This document shows, one piece after another, positions 1 through 8,890 of a stretch of DNA of 64,000 nucleotides. Each line of letters begins with the position of its first letter. Within the stretch, counting starts at the first letter, position 1. The stretch lies in assembly GCA_017626555.1 (NCBI GenBank), contig JAGAIM010000072.1, positions 62,001-126,000 of the forward strand, in the 5' to 3' direction. A program made the position numbers and the translations under genes. Below the pieces are notes generated by a model. It was not told where the DNA came from. It saw only the letters and a program-made list of their open reading frames with translations, and made no database searches. Source of the stretch: Bacteroidales bacterium. Lineage in GTDB: Bacteria; Bacteroidota; Bacteroidia; Bacteroidales; UBA932.

Positions 1-1
1 C

Positions 2-2170
2 GGTAAGGAAGACGGTAAGGAAGATGATGGCAACGATAATCAGGGTGACAGCGGAAATGTAGGTGACCTTGAGAAATTCGACTTCCCATATTTCGATGCC
101 TTTCCGGTGGATTGCGGCAATCTTATCGCAGAGGGATCGGATGTCGGTGTGACCATCGAGGTGACCAAGGTGGAAGACCACAACTTCGTGTTTGAACTCC
201 GTCCCGGAGCAATGGTGCAGTCTTTCAAGATGGATGTGTATCCTCTTGCACAACTTTATAACAACCTTCTGAACGACAGGAATTCCGGAGCACTTGCTTC
301 TGCAGAGTCCTGGGCTGTCAATGAGCGTATCCGTGAATACCTCTTCAATGAGACAGGAAGCGGCGGATATGCTTTCTCCGTCAAGGATTTCAGCAATCCG
401 GAGGATTTCCTCCAGATCGAGTATGACTGGATGAACACATCGTATGCTCCTGCTTCAGCCATAGCCATTCCTGACTGCGATTACCTTATTGCTGTGGTCG
501 CTTCCACAAGCGAGGATATAAGCAGTTCGAATCAGGAAGATATCACCCTCTGCTATGTGCATACCACAAGCCAGCCGCTTGTCGGTGATCCTCAGGTGGA
601 GATCGAGGTAAATGCAGGTTACCGTACGTTCGGTGTAAACCATATCCTGAATGCAGATGCTGCGGCAGTATATTTCTACGGATGGCTTCAGAATGAGATC
701 GATGAGTACATCGACACATTCAATGACAGAATGTTCCGTGACTTCGTCCGTACACGTGTGACATCTCCATCTTATGAGAATGACCCTAACAATCCGAACA
801 GCCTCCAGTATTCGGTCAACTATGGTGATGCTGCTGATGCATCCATAATGAGTACTACAGTTGCAGTGGCGGTTGATGTCAATCTGACACCTCAGGAGGA
901 TTACAGCCGTGTCGATTTCCATCTTCAGGAAATACCTGATGATCAGCCGGTTGCCGATCTTGAAATCCGTATTGTCGAGGACAGGGTTGCTGCAGCATAC
1001 TTCGAATTCGATGTAAAGTTCGCAGCCGAGTGCCAGACTTTGTTCTATAATGTATATACCGCTGAATATGTAGAAAGCATAAAGGCTATGAGCGACAAGG
1101 ACAAGAGGGCTCTGGCAAGATCCATCAGGGACGAAGGCTACGGCCATCACAATCCGAACTTCCTTTGGGATGATGATAATGATGTCGCAACAGGCACAGG
1201 TGCTACAGACAGACTTCAGGTATGGGGATCTCTTATGCCAGGTGAAACTTACGTCATCGTATATGTGGGACGCAACGGTTTCGGAACCATTACCGATCTC
1301 AGATATTCGGAGCCTGTGACACTTGACAGCAGAAATCTCGAGTCTTCAGCAGATTGTAAGGTCAAGGATCTCAAACTTGTTCTGGACAAACCGGGCAGGA
1401 CTCAGTTCAGAGGAACCATCACATACGACCCTTCCACTGTATCGATGGTCTATGTGCAGTATATGACGGCAGACAACAATCCTGGACTCGGCCCGGACAG
1501 CCCGTGGAAGGATTGGATCAATTTCATTTTCACTCCTTCATCGACAGGAACAGGCTCTATGGAGTCTTCGAATATCCTTGTCAATGCCTGGACTACCGAG
1601 CCGAGCGGAAGAGACGGCCTGACCTGGACAGGAATGACCCCGGACACTGATTACACTGTATTTCTCTGTGCGGAGGACTTCGACGGTAACATCAGTGAAA
1701 TGCACTTTGCGACAATCAGGACTTCAGAAGTGCAGGTGGGCGCTGATCCGACTGTCATAATGAAACTTCAGCCTGCTGACAATCATCCATACGACTGGAC
1801 AGTGACATATACGATCGACCACGATGTCGAGTACTTCCTCTATTGCTACACCAAGAGTTCGGCAGACCTTGCCAACCATATCCCAGGCCTCAATCAGGGT
1901 CACTTCAACAACATCAAGGGCTCAGGCTTCAGTTATGAGGAGTGGTACAACGGTATCTATGAGTGGGTTGCCGGTGGATTTGAGAACAATGGCGGCGGTA
2001 TGCGCACGGAAAGCGATACCAGCCAGGACTGGGAAGGCAACGAGACTGTAATAGCAGCCTGCATCGCTGTGGGACGCGACACTGACGGTGCGCCGGTTTA
2101 CAAGATGTATCACCTCATCTGCAAGGACGGAAAAGCCCAGACTCTTGAGGAAATTTTCGGAATAGAATAA
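2..2170 (+). CDS. Large surface lipoprotein with fibronectin-like modules, 5' end cut by window
   Basis: The frame is open from the first bases of the window, so the N-terminus, where a signal peptide would be expected, lies off the left edge; the GTG at 107 is only an internal codon. The visible part is 722 residues. It opens with a Gly/Asp/Glu-rich linker (about residues 1-20), as often follows the lipid-anchored Cys of Bacteroidota lipoproteins. The body looks like all-beta modules of about 120-150 residues, each ending in a pattern such as TDYTVFLCAEDFDGNISE (near 1640-1700), and it is rich in Tyr, Trp and Asp. The same pattern recurs in the genes at 2217, 6546 and 10764. No catalytic motif was seen. 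Likely an outer-membrane or surface-exposed binding protein, a role inferred from architecture. It ends 46 bp before the next lipoprotein gene. Confidence 0.75.
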   Translation, partial: GKEDGKEDDGNDNQGDSGNVGDLEKFDFPYFDAFPVDCGNLIAEGSDVGVTIEVTKVEDHNFVFELRPGAMVQSFKMDVYPLAQLYNNLLNDRNSGALASAESWAVNERIREYLFNETGSGGYAFSVKDFSNPEDFLQIEYDWMNTSYAPASAIAIPDCDYLIAVVASTSEDISSSNQEDITLCYVHTTSQPLVGDPQVEIEVNAGYRTFGVNHILNADAAAVYFYGWLQNEIDEYIDTFNDRMFRDFVRTRVTSPSYENDPNNPNSLQYSVNYGDAADASIMSTTVAVAVDVNLTPQEDYSRVDFHLQEIPDDQPVADLEIRIVEDRVAAAYFEFDVKFAAECQTLFYNVYTAEYVESIKAMSDKDKRALARSIRDEGYGHHNPNFLWDDDNDVATGTGATDRLQVWGSLMPGETYVIVYVGRNGFGTITDLRYSEPVTLDSRNLESSADCKVKDLKLVLDKPGRTQFRGTITYDPSTVSMVYVQYMTADNNPGLGPDSPWKDWINFIFTPSSTGTGSMESSNILVNAWTTEPSGRDGLTWTGMTPDTDYTVFLCAEDFDGNISEMHFATIRTSEVQVGADPTVIMKLQPADNHPYDWTVTYTIDHDVEYFLYCYTKSSADLANHIPGLNQGHFNNIKGSGFSYEEWYNGIYEWVAGGFENNGGGMRTESDTSQDWEGNETVIAACIAVGRDTDGAPVYKMYHLICKDGKAQTLEEIFGIE

Positions 2171-2216
2171 ACACTAAGTTTATATTTTTTTTAATTATTA
2201 ACTAAACCCTATTGTT

Positions 2217-5200
2217 ATGAAAAGACAATTTGTAAAAAGCCTATGTGCTTTCTGTACAGGTGTTATGACACTTGTTGCAGCGTCTTCTCTCGTAGTGTCT
2301 TGCTACGATGATTCAGCCCTCAGGGAAGATCTGGAGGAGATGAAGGGAGAACTCAGTGAACTCGATGCACGCCTTCAGGCTATCGAGGCACTCAAGGACC
2401 AACTCACAGCACTCACTGCAAGAGTTGACGCTCTCTACACTCTTCAGTTCCAGGTGTCTGACAACAACGAACTTCAGTACTCTTTCGACGGAAAGGACTG
2501 GAAGGGAACAGGCATCATCCTAGCAGAGGAATGTGATGCACCGTGCGAATGCGTACCGGTTGATCCTTGCTCTTGTCCTGAGGTGTCTCTCGTTGACAAC
2601 GGAGACAGCGTGACCATCAAGGTCGGTGACGCAGAGTTCACAATCGAGAAACCACAGGAGATCGTATTCGAGATCCGTGCAGGTAAACTCTACTTCGAGT
2701 CAGAAGGAACTCAGACTGTTGCTGTCAAGACTGTCGGCATTGAGGATCTTACTGTTATGGCCGCTCCTAAGGGCTGGTGGGCAGAGATCAACTCAGATGG
2801 ACAACTTGTTATCACAGCCCCTGACTATGAGTCAACTCAGGGAGATATTGATTATGAAACTTGGGAGGAGATCCCTGCAGAGAATGCCGCTTCAGGTTAC
2901 GTGAAGGTTCACGCTTGCGGCGCTGACGGTAAGTGTATGGTGGGTAAGGTCGCTGTCGAGGTTGCCGCTCAGGCTCTTATAGTCAAGGCGTACGGTGGAA
3001 ACGCTTACTTTACTCTTGTTGCAAACTATGCTCCTACATTCTATTATGGTATCTCTACAAAGGAGACACTTGAGGCTGATACCAAGGATCTCCTCAAGAG
3101 AATGAACGATGGTGACTGGAACCTCGCAGATGATTATGATAACAACTGGGGTGAATTCTCAGTTACCGAGTCTATCGCTGACCTTCTCGGTGAGGAACCT
3201 AAACTTGGTGAGGAGTATGTTGTTTGGGCAGTGCTGGAAAGTTGGAGTGCTGCTCCATTCGATATGGACGACCTCGTATATGCATACTATTCACCTCTTC
3301 AGGTGAAGATCACAGAAGTAGAGGCTGAAAGAACCGCATATAACGTTACTGTAGATGTAGAGGTTATCGGTGCTGATTCCTATGTGGCTGTCGCAATGCC
3401 TCAGACCTATTGTTCGACCGAGGATGATGTACTTTATCAGCAGGAGATGATGGCTATGGCAATGGCACAGGGAGAGTATTATGGAAAACTCTATAAAGAG
3501 AACTATCACGGTTCTGCTCTTGATATTGCTGCTGAGACTACTTATTCGATGACCGGCAACTATTCTCCTGCATCTGACATTTATGTGTTCGTCCTCCCTC
3601 TTGACGGACGTTCGAATGAGGACTATACTCTTGAAGATGTTGTTGTCGGCAAGTTTGCTACTGCAGGACTTACTTCAGGTGGTTCTGTAAACGTTACAGC
3701 GACTCAGATTTATGAGTATATGGGTACCGGTTATGATGAGAACTGGAATCTTATTGAGAAACTTTTCAAACTTGATCCATATACTGAGGTAGGTGTGGAA
3801 GTAACCCCATCTTCGACTTCAGGCTGGTCTGCATTCTACTATCAGTTCCTTACTGAGGAGCAGTGGGCAGATTATGGCGCTTACGATGAGGATCTCGTTG
3901 ACCTTCTCCTTGAGGGTTGGGGAATGACTCCGACTGACGTTGAAAAGTGGCCTCAATATATTACTGAGAAAGTAAACCCTGCGACAACTGTCCATTTCGT
4001 AGCATTCTTCGTTGACAAGGACGGAAAATACGGTGAACTTGCAAAGGTGAAACTTACTTCTGAGGAACTTAAGAAGGCTGAAATCTCTTGGGTTGAGCCA
4101 TATACTACCAACCTCGTTGACGGTTCGCTTAAGAACACCAAGTCCCTTGAGTTCACTCCTGTGACTGAGGGTGAAGCGGCTTCATACAAATATGTATGGC
4201 AGGCTACAACATATTATAACCCATATAAGGGTAAGGATGATGCCCAGATGGCTGAAGAAATCTTCTTCTCATCTTCTGCAAAGACCGTGACTGCAGCAGA
4301 CCTCGTTGATGGAAAGATTGTTATCGAAGGACACAGATATGGCGACTCGTATTATTTTGCTGTGCTTCCGCTTGATGCTAACGGTGCTCCTGGTAATTCT
4401 GCGGCAATCCTTGAGTACACTTGCGATTTCTCTCTGGACAATGTAATCACAGAGGGTGCTGATTACACAGCAACAGAGCCTGGGATTGTCATCAACCTTC
4501 CTGAGTGGTCTGAATTATATACAAATGGAGACTGGGGCGAAGGATCTTACTATGGATGGGAAGACCAGACTGCCTGGGGATACGGATACCGCTTCTATTA
4601 TGAGTTCAACTATTCAGTTGCTCCGAAGGAAGGTACTGAGGTAAGCGCTATGCTCGTAAATGCAGATGACTGGACACTCGGTTCAGATGCCAAGACCAGG
4701 GCTTCTCAGTTGCTTCAGGAATCATTCGGTACTCCGTTCACTACTACCGTGGCTGAGGATGCCCTTTATACTTACTTCCAAAATTATAATGACAAGCCAG
4801 CACCGGAAGTATATCTTATGGTCGTTTGGTCAGATGCTGCAGGAAACTACTATTACAAAGAGTATGCACTCCAGTCTGAACTCCAGAAGTATGCAGACAA
4901 ACTTTCCGAGACCCTTGGCCTTGAAAAGCCTGAACTTCCTACTCCTGACGGAAAGCAGTGGTCATTCAACTGGACTGCAATGGGTATGGGTGATCTGATG
5001 GCAGTCCTTGATTTCGGTGTATCAATGGAAGGTCAGTGCCTCGTAGCCATAGATCCATCTGTTCTGGGCGCTCCAGAGGGATCTCCATACCAGATCTTCA
5101 ATGCGATTGGTTATGAATTCGAGCCAGCAGATGCTACATCCGGTAAACTCACCCTTATTACAGTCAATATGTACGGTGAGGAACTTACTCAGGAATTCAA

Positions 5201-5324
5201 GTACTATGATCTCACAGACTATAGTTGCTACTTTGAATTCGGTGAGGATTCATTCATACTTCAGGATGTTGACGGACTTCTTACAGAAGTAGAGATCGAT
5301 ATGTCTGGCGGAATAATGCAGTAA
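2217..5324 (+). CDS. DUF4988-type coiled-coil lipoprotein with fibronectin-like repeats
   Basis: Protein of 1035 residues. Residues 1-29 form a lipoprotein signal ending in a lipobox (LVVSC, Cys29). YDDSALRE and a heptad-like coiled coil (about 32-75) follow, the hallmark of the Bacteroidota DUF4988 / PL29-N-terminal family. A short beta domain contains QYSFDGKDWKGTG, then five Cys within residues 106-120 (C106, C110, C112, C118, C120). The rest is a series of Tyr-rich beta modules with endings such as TTVHFVAFFVDKDGKYGEL. No catalytic residues are recognisable. The coiled coil could act as a stalk lifting the modules off the membrane (inference). A strong intrinsic terminator follows, so the gene may end a transcript shared with the gene at 2. 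The gene at 10764 is a paralogue in architecture. Confidence 0.85.
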   Translation: MKRQFVKSLCAFCTGVMTLVAASSLVVSCYDDSALREDLEEMKGELSELDARLQAIEALKDQLTALTARVDALYTLQFQVSDNNELQYSFDGKDWKGTGIILAEECDAPCECVPVDPCSCPEVSLVDNGDSVTIKVGDAEFTIEKPQEIVFEIRAGKLYFESEGTQTVAVKTVGIEDLTVMAAPKGWWAEINSDGQLVITAPDYESTQGDIDYETWEEIPAENAASGYVKVHACGADGKCMVGKVAVEVAAQALIVKAYGGNAYFTLVANYAPTFYYGISTKETLEADTKDLLKRMNDGDWNLADDYDNNWGEFSVTESIADLLGEEPKLGEEYVVWAVLESWSAAPFDMDDLVYAYYSPLQVKITEVEAERTAYNVTVDVEVIGADSYVAVAMPQTYCSTEDDVLYQQEMMAMAMAQGEYYGKLYKENYHGSALDIAAETTYSMTGNYSPASDIYVFVLPLDGRSNEDYTLEDVVVGKFATAGLTSGGSVNVTATQIYEYMGTGYDENWNLIEKLFKLDPYTEVGVEVTPSSTSGWSAFYYQFLTEEQWADYGAYDEDLVDLLLEGWGMTPTDVEKWPQYITEKVNPATTVHFVAFFVDKDGKYGELAKVKLTSEELKKAEISWVEPYTTNLVDGSLKNTKSLEFTPVTEGEAASYKYVWQATTYYNPYKGKDDAQMAEEIFFSSSAKTVTAADLVDGKIVIEGHRYGDSYYFAVLPLDANGAPGNSAAILEYTCDFSLDNVITEGADYTATEPGIVINLPEWSELYTNGDWGEGSYYGWEDQTAWGYGYRFYYEFNYSVAPKEGTEVSAMLVNADDWTLGSDAKTRASQLLQESFGTPFTTTVAEDALYTYFQNYNDKPAPEVYLMVVWSDAAGNYYYKEYALQSELQKYADKLSETLGLEKPELPTPDGKQWSFNWTAMGMGDLMAVLDFGVSMEGQCLVAIDPSVLGAPEGSPYQIFNAIGYEFEPADATSGKLTLITVNMYGEELTQEFKYYDLTDYSCYFEFGEDSFILQDVDGLLTEVEIDMSGGIMQ

Positions 5325-5354
5325 TAGTCAGTACATATCCTACTTATATCAGAC

Positions 5355-5378
5355 CCGGCGGCAACGTCGGTTTTTTTT
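5355..5378 (+). terminator. Intrinsic terminator after lipoprotein gene
   Basis: CCGGCG and CGTCGG form a 6-bp stem (one G-T pair) closed by a GCAA tetraloop and followed by eight T. It lies 30 bp after the stop codon at 5324. This is a textbook rho-independent terminator. Confidence 0.9.
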
Positions 5379-5407
5379 GTTTTTTGCCTTGATTTGATTT
5401 ATATTTG
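5376..5407 (+). promoter_or_regulatory. Bacteroidetes-type promoter for the 5428 operon
   Basis: TTTG (5376-5379), a 20-bp spacer and TATATTTG (5400-5407) match the phylum-specific -33/-7 consensus TTTG-N19/20-TAnnTTTG. The -33 box sits in the T-tract of the preceding terminator. The ATG at 5428 lies 21 bp downstream. Confidence 0.75.
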
Positions 5408-5427
5408 TAAGTTATATATTAAAGACT

Positions 5428-6546
5428 ATGAGGCAAATATTCAGACTGATTATCTGTTGTACCGCTGCTGTTATACTTTGCGGATGCGACAGAGAACGTG
5501 AACAGGAAAAAGCCCATCCGGTGATTCCCGGCGAGATAACTCTTACGGCAACTTCGGAGCAGATGAGAAGTGACGGACAGGATGTCGTGGAGTTCACTGT
5601 CAATGTGACAGATGAACAGGGTAAGGTGCATAATGTCACTGAGTATGCGGAGATTTATCTCGACCTTGAAAAGACTCCTTTGACATCGCCATCGTTCACG
5701 ACCGATAAGGACGGCGAGTATCTTTTCTATGCCGTGTATGGACTTGCGCTATCCAATGAACTTGTCATTACTGCATTCAACGATATGCCGGAACTGCCGG
5801 CTGATCCGCAGGAGGATAACGTGTCTTTCCGTCACAGGATGCTTCTGGTGCAGCATACAGGCGCGACCTGTGTGAATTGTCCGAGAATGATGGAGAGCCT
5901 CAAGGCCTTGGCTGAGGATGATGCGTACAATGATCTTTATCATCACGCAGCATCTCATTCATACAATGATGGGGAGTCGGATGCCGCCTATTCCGAGGCT
6001 GCCCGCAATGTGTCGATTGCATATAATACGTCAGGGCTGTATCCGATGCTGACATTCAATCTCACTTCCACAGCAGTCGGGACGGATCTTTCGGAGATAA
6101 AGTCTCAGATAGATGCGTTGAAGAAGAATACTGCGGCTGTCGGCATTGCTGCTTCCGCAAAGATTTCCGGGGATGATGTGCTTGTCAACATTGAGGTCAA
6201 GGCTGCTCAGGAGAATGATTACCGTGTTGCTGCGTGGCTTCTGGAGGATGATATCTATTCTCTTCAGGCTGGTATGTCCGAGTCCTGGCACAATACGCAC
6301 AATAATGCGCTGAGGTATGCGGCCGGTACGGTGTCACAGTTCTCTTTCGCAGGTGAAAAACTGGGGCATCTTTCGTCTGGTCAGAAGGCTGGCAAGGTGT
6401 TCGTCCTTCCTTTGGAGGAGACTTGGGTGGCTGAGAATTGCGAGGTGCTCGTGTTTGTGACTGCTCCAGACGGGAACGGAAATTATGATTTGGTAAACTG
6501 TGTCCTCTGTCCGGTGGGTGAGGCGGTAACATACGATTACAAGTGA
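5428..6546 (+). CDS. Omp28-like lipoprotein with thioredoxin-like region
   Basis: Protein of 372 residues with a lipoprotein signal (VILCGC, Cys20). An N-terminal Ig-like segment (about 30-125) precedes a thioredoxin-fold segment carrying GATCVNCPRMMESLKAL, the pattern of the Omp28-related outer-membrane protein family first known from Porphyromonas gingivalis. The CVNC pair sits where thioredoxins have CxxC, but redox activity is not established for this family. It is the first gene after the promoter at 5376-5407 and its TGA shares one base with the ATG of the next gene, so translational coupling is likely. Probably lipid-anchored to the outer membrane. Family call fairly sure, function unknown. 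Confidence 0.8.
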   Translation: MRQIFRLIICCTAAVILCGCDREREQEKAHPVIPGEITLTATSEQMRSDGQDVVEFTVNVTDEQGKVHNVTEYAEIYLDLEKTPLTSPSFTTDKDGEYLFYAVYGLALSNELVITAFNDMPELPADPQEDNVSFRHRMLLVQHTGATCVNCPRMMESLKALAEDDAYNDLYHHAASHSYNDGESDAAYSEAARNVSIAYNTSGLYPMLTFNLTSTAVGTDLSEIKSQIDALKKNTAAVGIAASAKISGDDVLVNIEVKAAQENDYRVAAWLLEDDIYSLQAGMSESWHNTHNNALRYAAGTVSQFSFAGEKLGHLSSGQKAGKVFVLPLEETWVAENCEVLVFVTAPDGNGNYDLVNCVLCPVGEAVTYDYK

Positions 6547-8885
6547 TGAAGAAGATATTTGCATATTTGGCAGCATTGGTTTTTGCTGCTGTTGCCGTGT
6601 CCTGCGTGGATGAGCAGGCACTTCAGGATCCGGAACTCAATCTTTCTGCAACACAGGTTGAAATCGGTGCTGAGGGAGGAAAGTTCAAGATTGTTTATGA
6701 ACTTTCAGGAGTGTCGGACGGCGTTTCTCTCGAGGTAATCAACGATGCCGGATGGCTTGAAGTCAGTACGGCCAGGGCAAGAATAATCGAGGTGTCTGCA
6801 CAAAAGAATGATACCGGGGAGGAAAGGACTGCGCAGTTCACTGTGAGGTGCAAGGGTGTGGAGGACGTATCTGTGTCAGTGGTGCAGAAGGCTTGGCAGG
6901 ATCCGATCACGCTCACGGTGCTGGGTACCGAGGCTACAAAGGTCATCTTCTCTGTCAAGACTTTGAGTGACGATTTCACGTGGGTCGGACAGGTCGTGGG
7001 CAAGGAATGGTTCGACGATATGGAGTCTGATGAGCAGATATTCCAGGAAGACCTTTCATATTATTCGTATCAGGCTGCTGATCAGGGCGTTTCGCTTCAG
7101 GAATATCTCAAGACGGTGATGAACAAGGGTTCGTTCGAAAATCTTGAGTACAAGGGATTGGATCCGAGTTCGGAATATGTGGTGTATGTGTATGGAATTT
7201 CTACAGAAGGTGAGAGGACCACTGATATATATTCTGCTCCGGCTGTGACGCAGCCGCCTTACGAGGGACCGATAACTTTTGATATCAATGTGACTGAAGA
7301 GAATAATGTGATGGATATCACGGTGACTCCGGATCACGACGGTGTATATTACTATTGGAACCTGATGGATAAGGCTACGTACGATCAGTACGCTGCCGGA
7401 CACGGAAATGATCCTGTGGCGGTTTTCCAGGCCTTTGTTGACTGGGATATACAGGATCTGATCGATTACGAGTACCTGACCGGCCGTGCCGAGTATTACG
7501 AGTGGTACAGCGACATCAATCAGGTGAACAGCCAGTTCGAGTGTATGGCATTGACTGATTATATCGTTTTTGCCTGCAAGTGGGATGAGGATTGTCATTT
7601 TACCGGTGAAGCGACATACGTGTGGCATACTTCGGGCGATGTGGCTCCTTCCGACAATGTGATAACCGTGACGGTGGGCGATGATGTCGATCAGTCCTCT
7701 TTCTTTGTTGACGTACAGACAACCAATAACGATCCGTACGTTATGATAGCAGAGCCTTCACGCTTTATGGAAGGAATGAATGATGAACAGATCTATGCTC
7801 ATCTTATGGAGGACTACGGCACCTGGGGTATTCTCAATTTCGTGTATGAGGGAAGTCTTTCCGGACGTATGACAGGTCTGGAGGCTGATACGGAATATAC
7901 TATGGTCGTGTTCGGATACAAGGCTGGAAAACAGACTACTCCGATGCAGAAGTTTACCGTGAGGACTGCACCTGCCGGTCCTGCGGAGGATTGCAGGTTC
8001 GAATTCGTTCTGAATGAGGCCGGATCCAATTCTCTTGATATCACCGTGACTCCTACTGATGCCGCGCATTTCTATTATTGGTATGTATATACGACGGATG
8101 TGACTGCTGATCAGGTGAAGCAGAATATTACCGACCTGATCAATAATTCATACTATGGAGATATGTATGAGTTCAGTTACTGGGAACTTTCACAGGGCAG
8201 GTCTGAGGGCAAGATATCCTTCCTTGCTCCTGAGACTGAGTACAGGGTGGCTGCGGTCGTTATGGATGAGCAGACAGGTGAGTTCCTGGCGGATGTCATA
8301 TTCAGCGAGCCATTCAGCACTCTTGAACCTGATTATGCTGATATAACGATTACGGCATCATACGACAAGTTCTATGACGGAGACGATCTGTATGCCCTCA
8401 ATCCTGATGCTGGAGCGCAGTACAGAGGATATGCAATGGTGCCGGTGAGCATAAGCATCGATGGAGAATACAAGTCGTATTATTATACGATGATAGAATA
8501 TGTGACCGGCCTGGAGGATCCTGATGTGTATCCTGATGCCGCACTTTATGAGACTCTTGTTTATTACGGAGTGTATTATTCGGAGACTGTGAATTTCCGT
8601 GCTCCGTGGAACAAGACGGTTCTGCTGGCTGCGATGGCTATAGATAACGAGGGACGATACAGCAGGGTGTTCCGTCAGAAATGTCAGTTCAGGAAATACA
8701 ATGCTTCCGATATCGAGGATCTCCTGACCAGATCGGTTATGGCTTCAGAGTCTGAACCGCCTGTCCCATACGCGCCGGCCGCAAAGGATATTGTGGTCAG
8801 CAAGAGCCGTAATGAAGGAGACTCCCGTTTCAGTAACGCCAATATGGCAAAGATCAGGAAAGATAACAGGTTGAGGAAATTTTAA
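6546..8885 (+). CDS. BACON-domain lipoprotein with Tyr-rich beta modules
   Basis: The ATG at 6546 is preferred over GTG at 6543 because it gives MKKIFAYL, a clean signal with lipobox AVSC (Cys20), and a TGATG overlap with the gene before. Product 779 residues. About residues 32-115 look like a BACON domain (ISAQKN-like strand and QKAW ending). Roughly five Tyr/Trp-rich modules follow, each with a strand of the form TxYxVxxxGxxxxG or, at the end, KTVLLAAMAIDNEGRYSR. The C-terminal 45 residues form a basic, Pro- and Asn-rich tail without predicted strands. BACON domains are often found in Bacteroidota surface proteins that bind glycan or mucin. No enzymatic motif is visible. Probably a structural or binding partner of its neighbours. 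Confidence 0.8.
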   Translation: MKKIFAYLAALVFAAVAVSCVDEQALQDPELNLSATQVEIGAEGGKFKIVYELSGVSDGVSLEVINDAGWLEVSTARARIIEVSAQKNDTGEERTAQFTVRCKGVEDVSVSVVQKAWQDPITLTVLGTEATKVIFSVKTLSDDFTWVGQVVGKEWFDDMESDEQIFQEDLSYYSYQAADQGVSLQEYLKTVMNKGSFENLEYKGLDPSSEYVVYVYGISTEGERTTDIYSAPAVTQPPYEGPITFDINVTEENNVMDITVTPDHDGVYYYWNLMDKATYDQYAAGHGNDPVAVFQAFVDWDIQDLIDYEYLTGRAEYYEWYSDINQVNSQFECMALTDYIVFACKWDEDCHFTGEATYVWHTSGDVAPSDNVITVTVGDDVDQSSFFVDVQTTNNDPYVMIAEPSRFMEGMNDEQIYAHLMEDYGTWGILNFVYEGSLSGRMTGLEADTEYTMVVFGYKAGKQTTPMQKFTVRTAPAGPAEDCRFEFVLNEAGSNSLDITVTPTDAAHFYYWYVYTTDVTADQVKQNITDLINNSYYGDMYEFSYWELSQGRSEGKISFLAPETEYRVAAVVMDEQTGEFLADVIFSEPFSTLEPDYADITITASYDKFYDGDDLYALNPDAGAQYRGYAMVPVSISIDGEYKSYYYTMIEYVTGLEDPDVYPDAALYETLVYYGVYYSETVNFRAPWNKTVLLAAMAIDNEGRYSRVFRQKCQFRKYNASDIEDLLTRSVMASESEPPVPYAPAAKDIVVSKSRNEGDSRFSNANMAKIRKDNRLRKF

Positions 8886-8890
8886 ATAGT

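Noticed and set aside
455-1150. 231-codon minus-strand frame in the first lipoprotein
   Set aside because: Antisense shadow; no ribosome site and Cys/Ile-rich composition unlike a protein.
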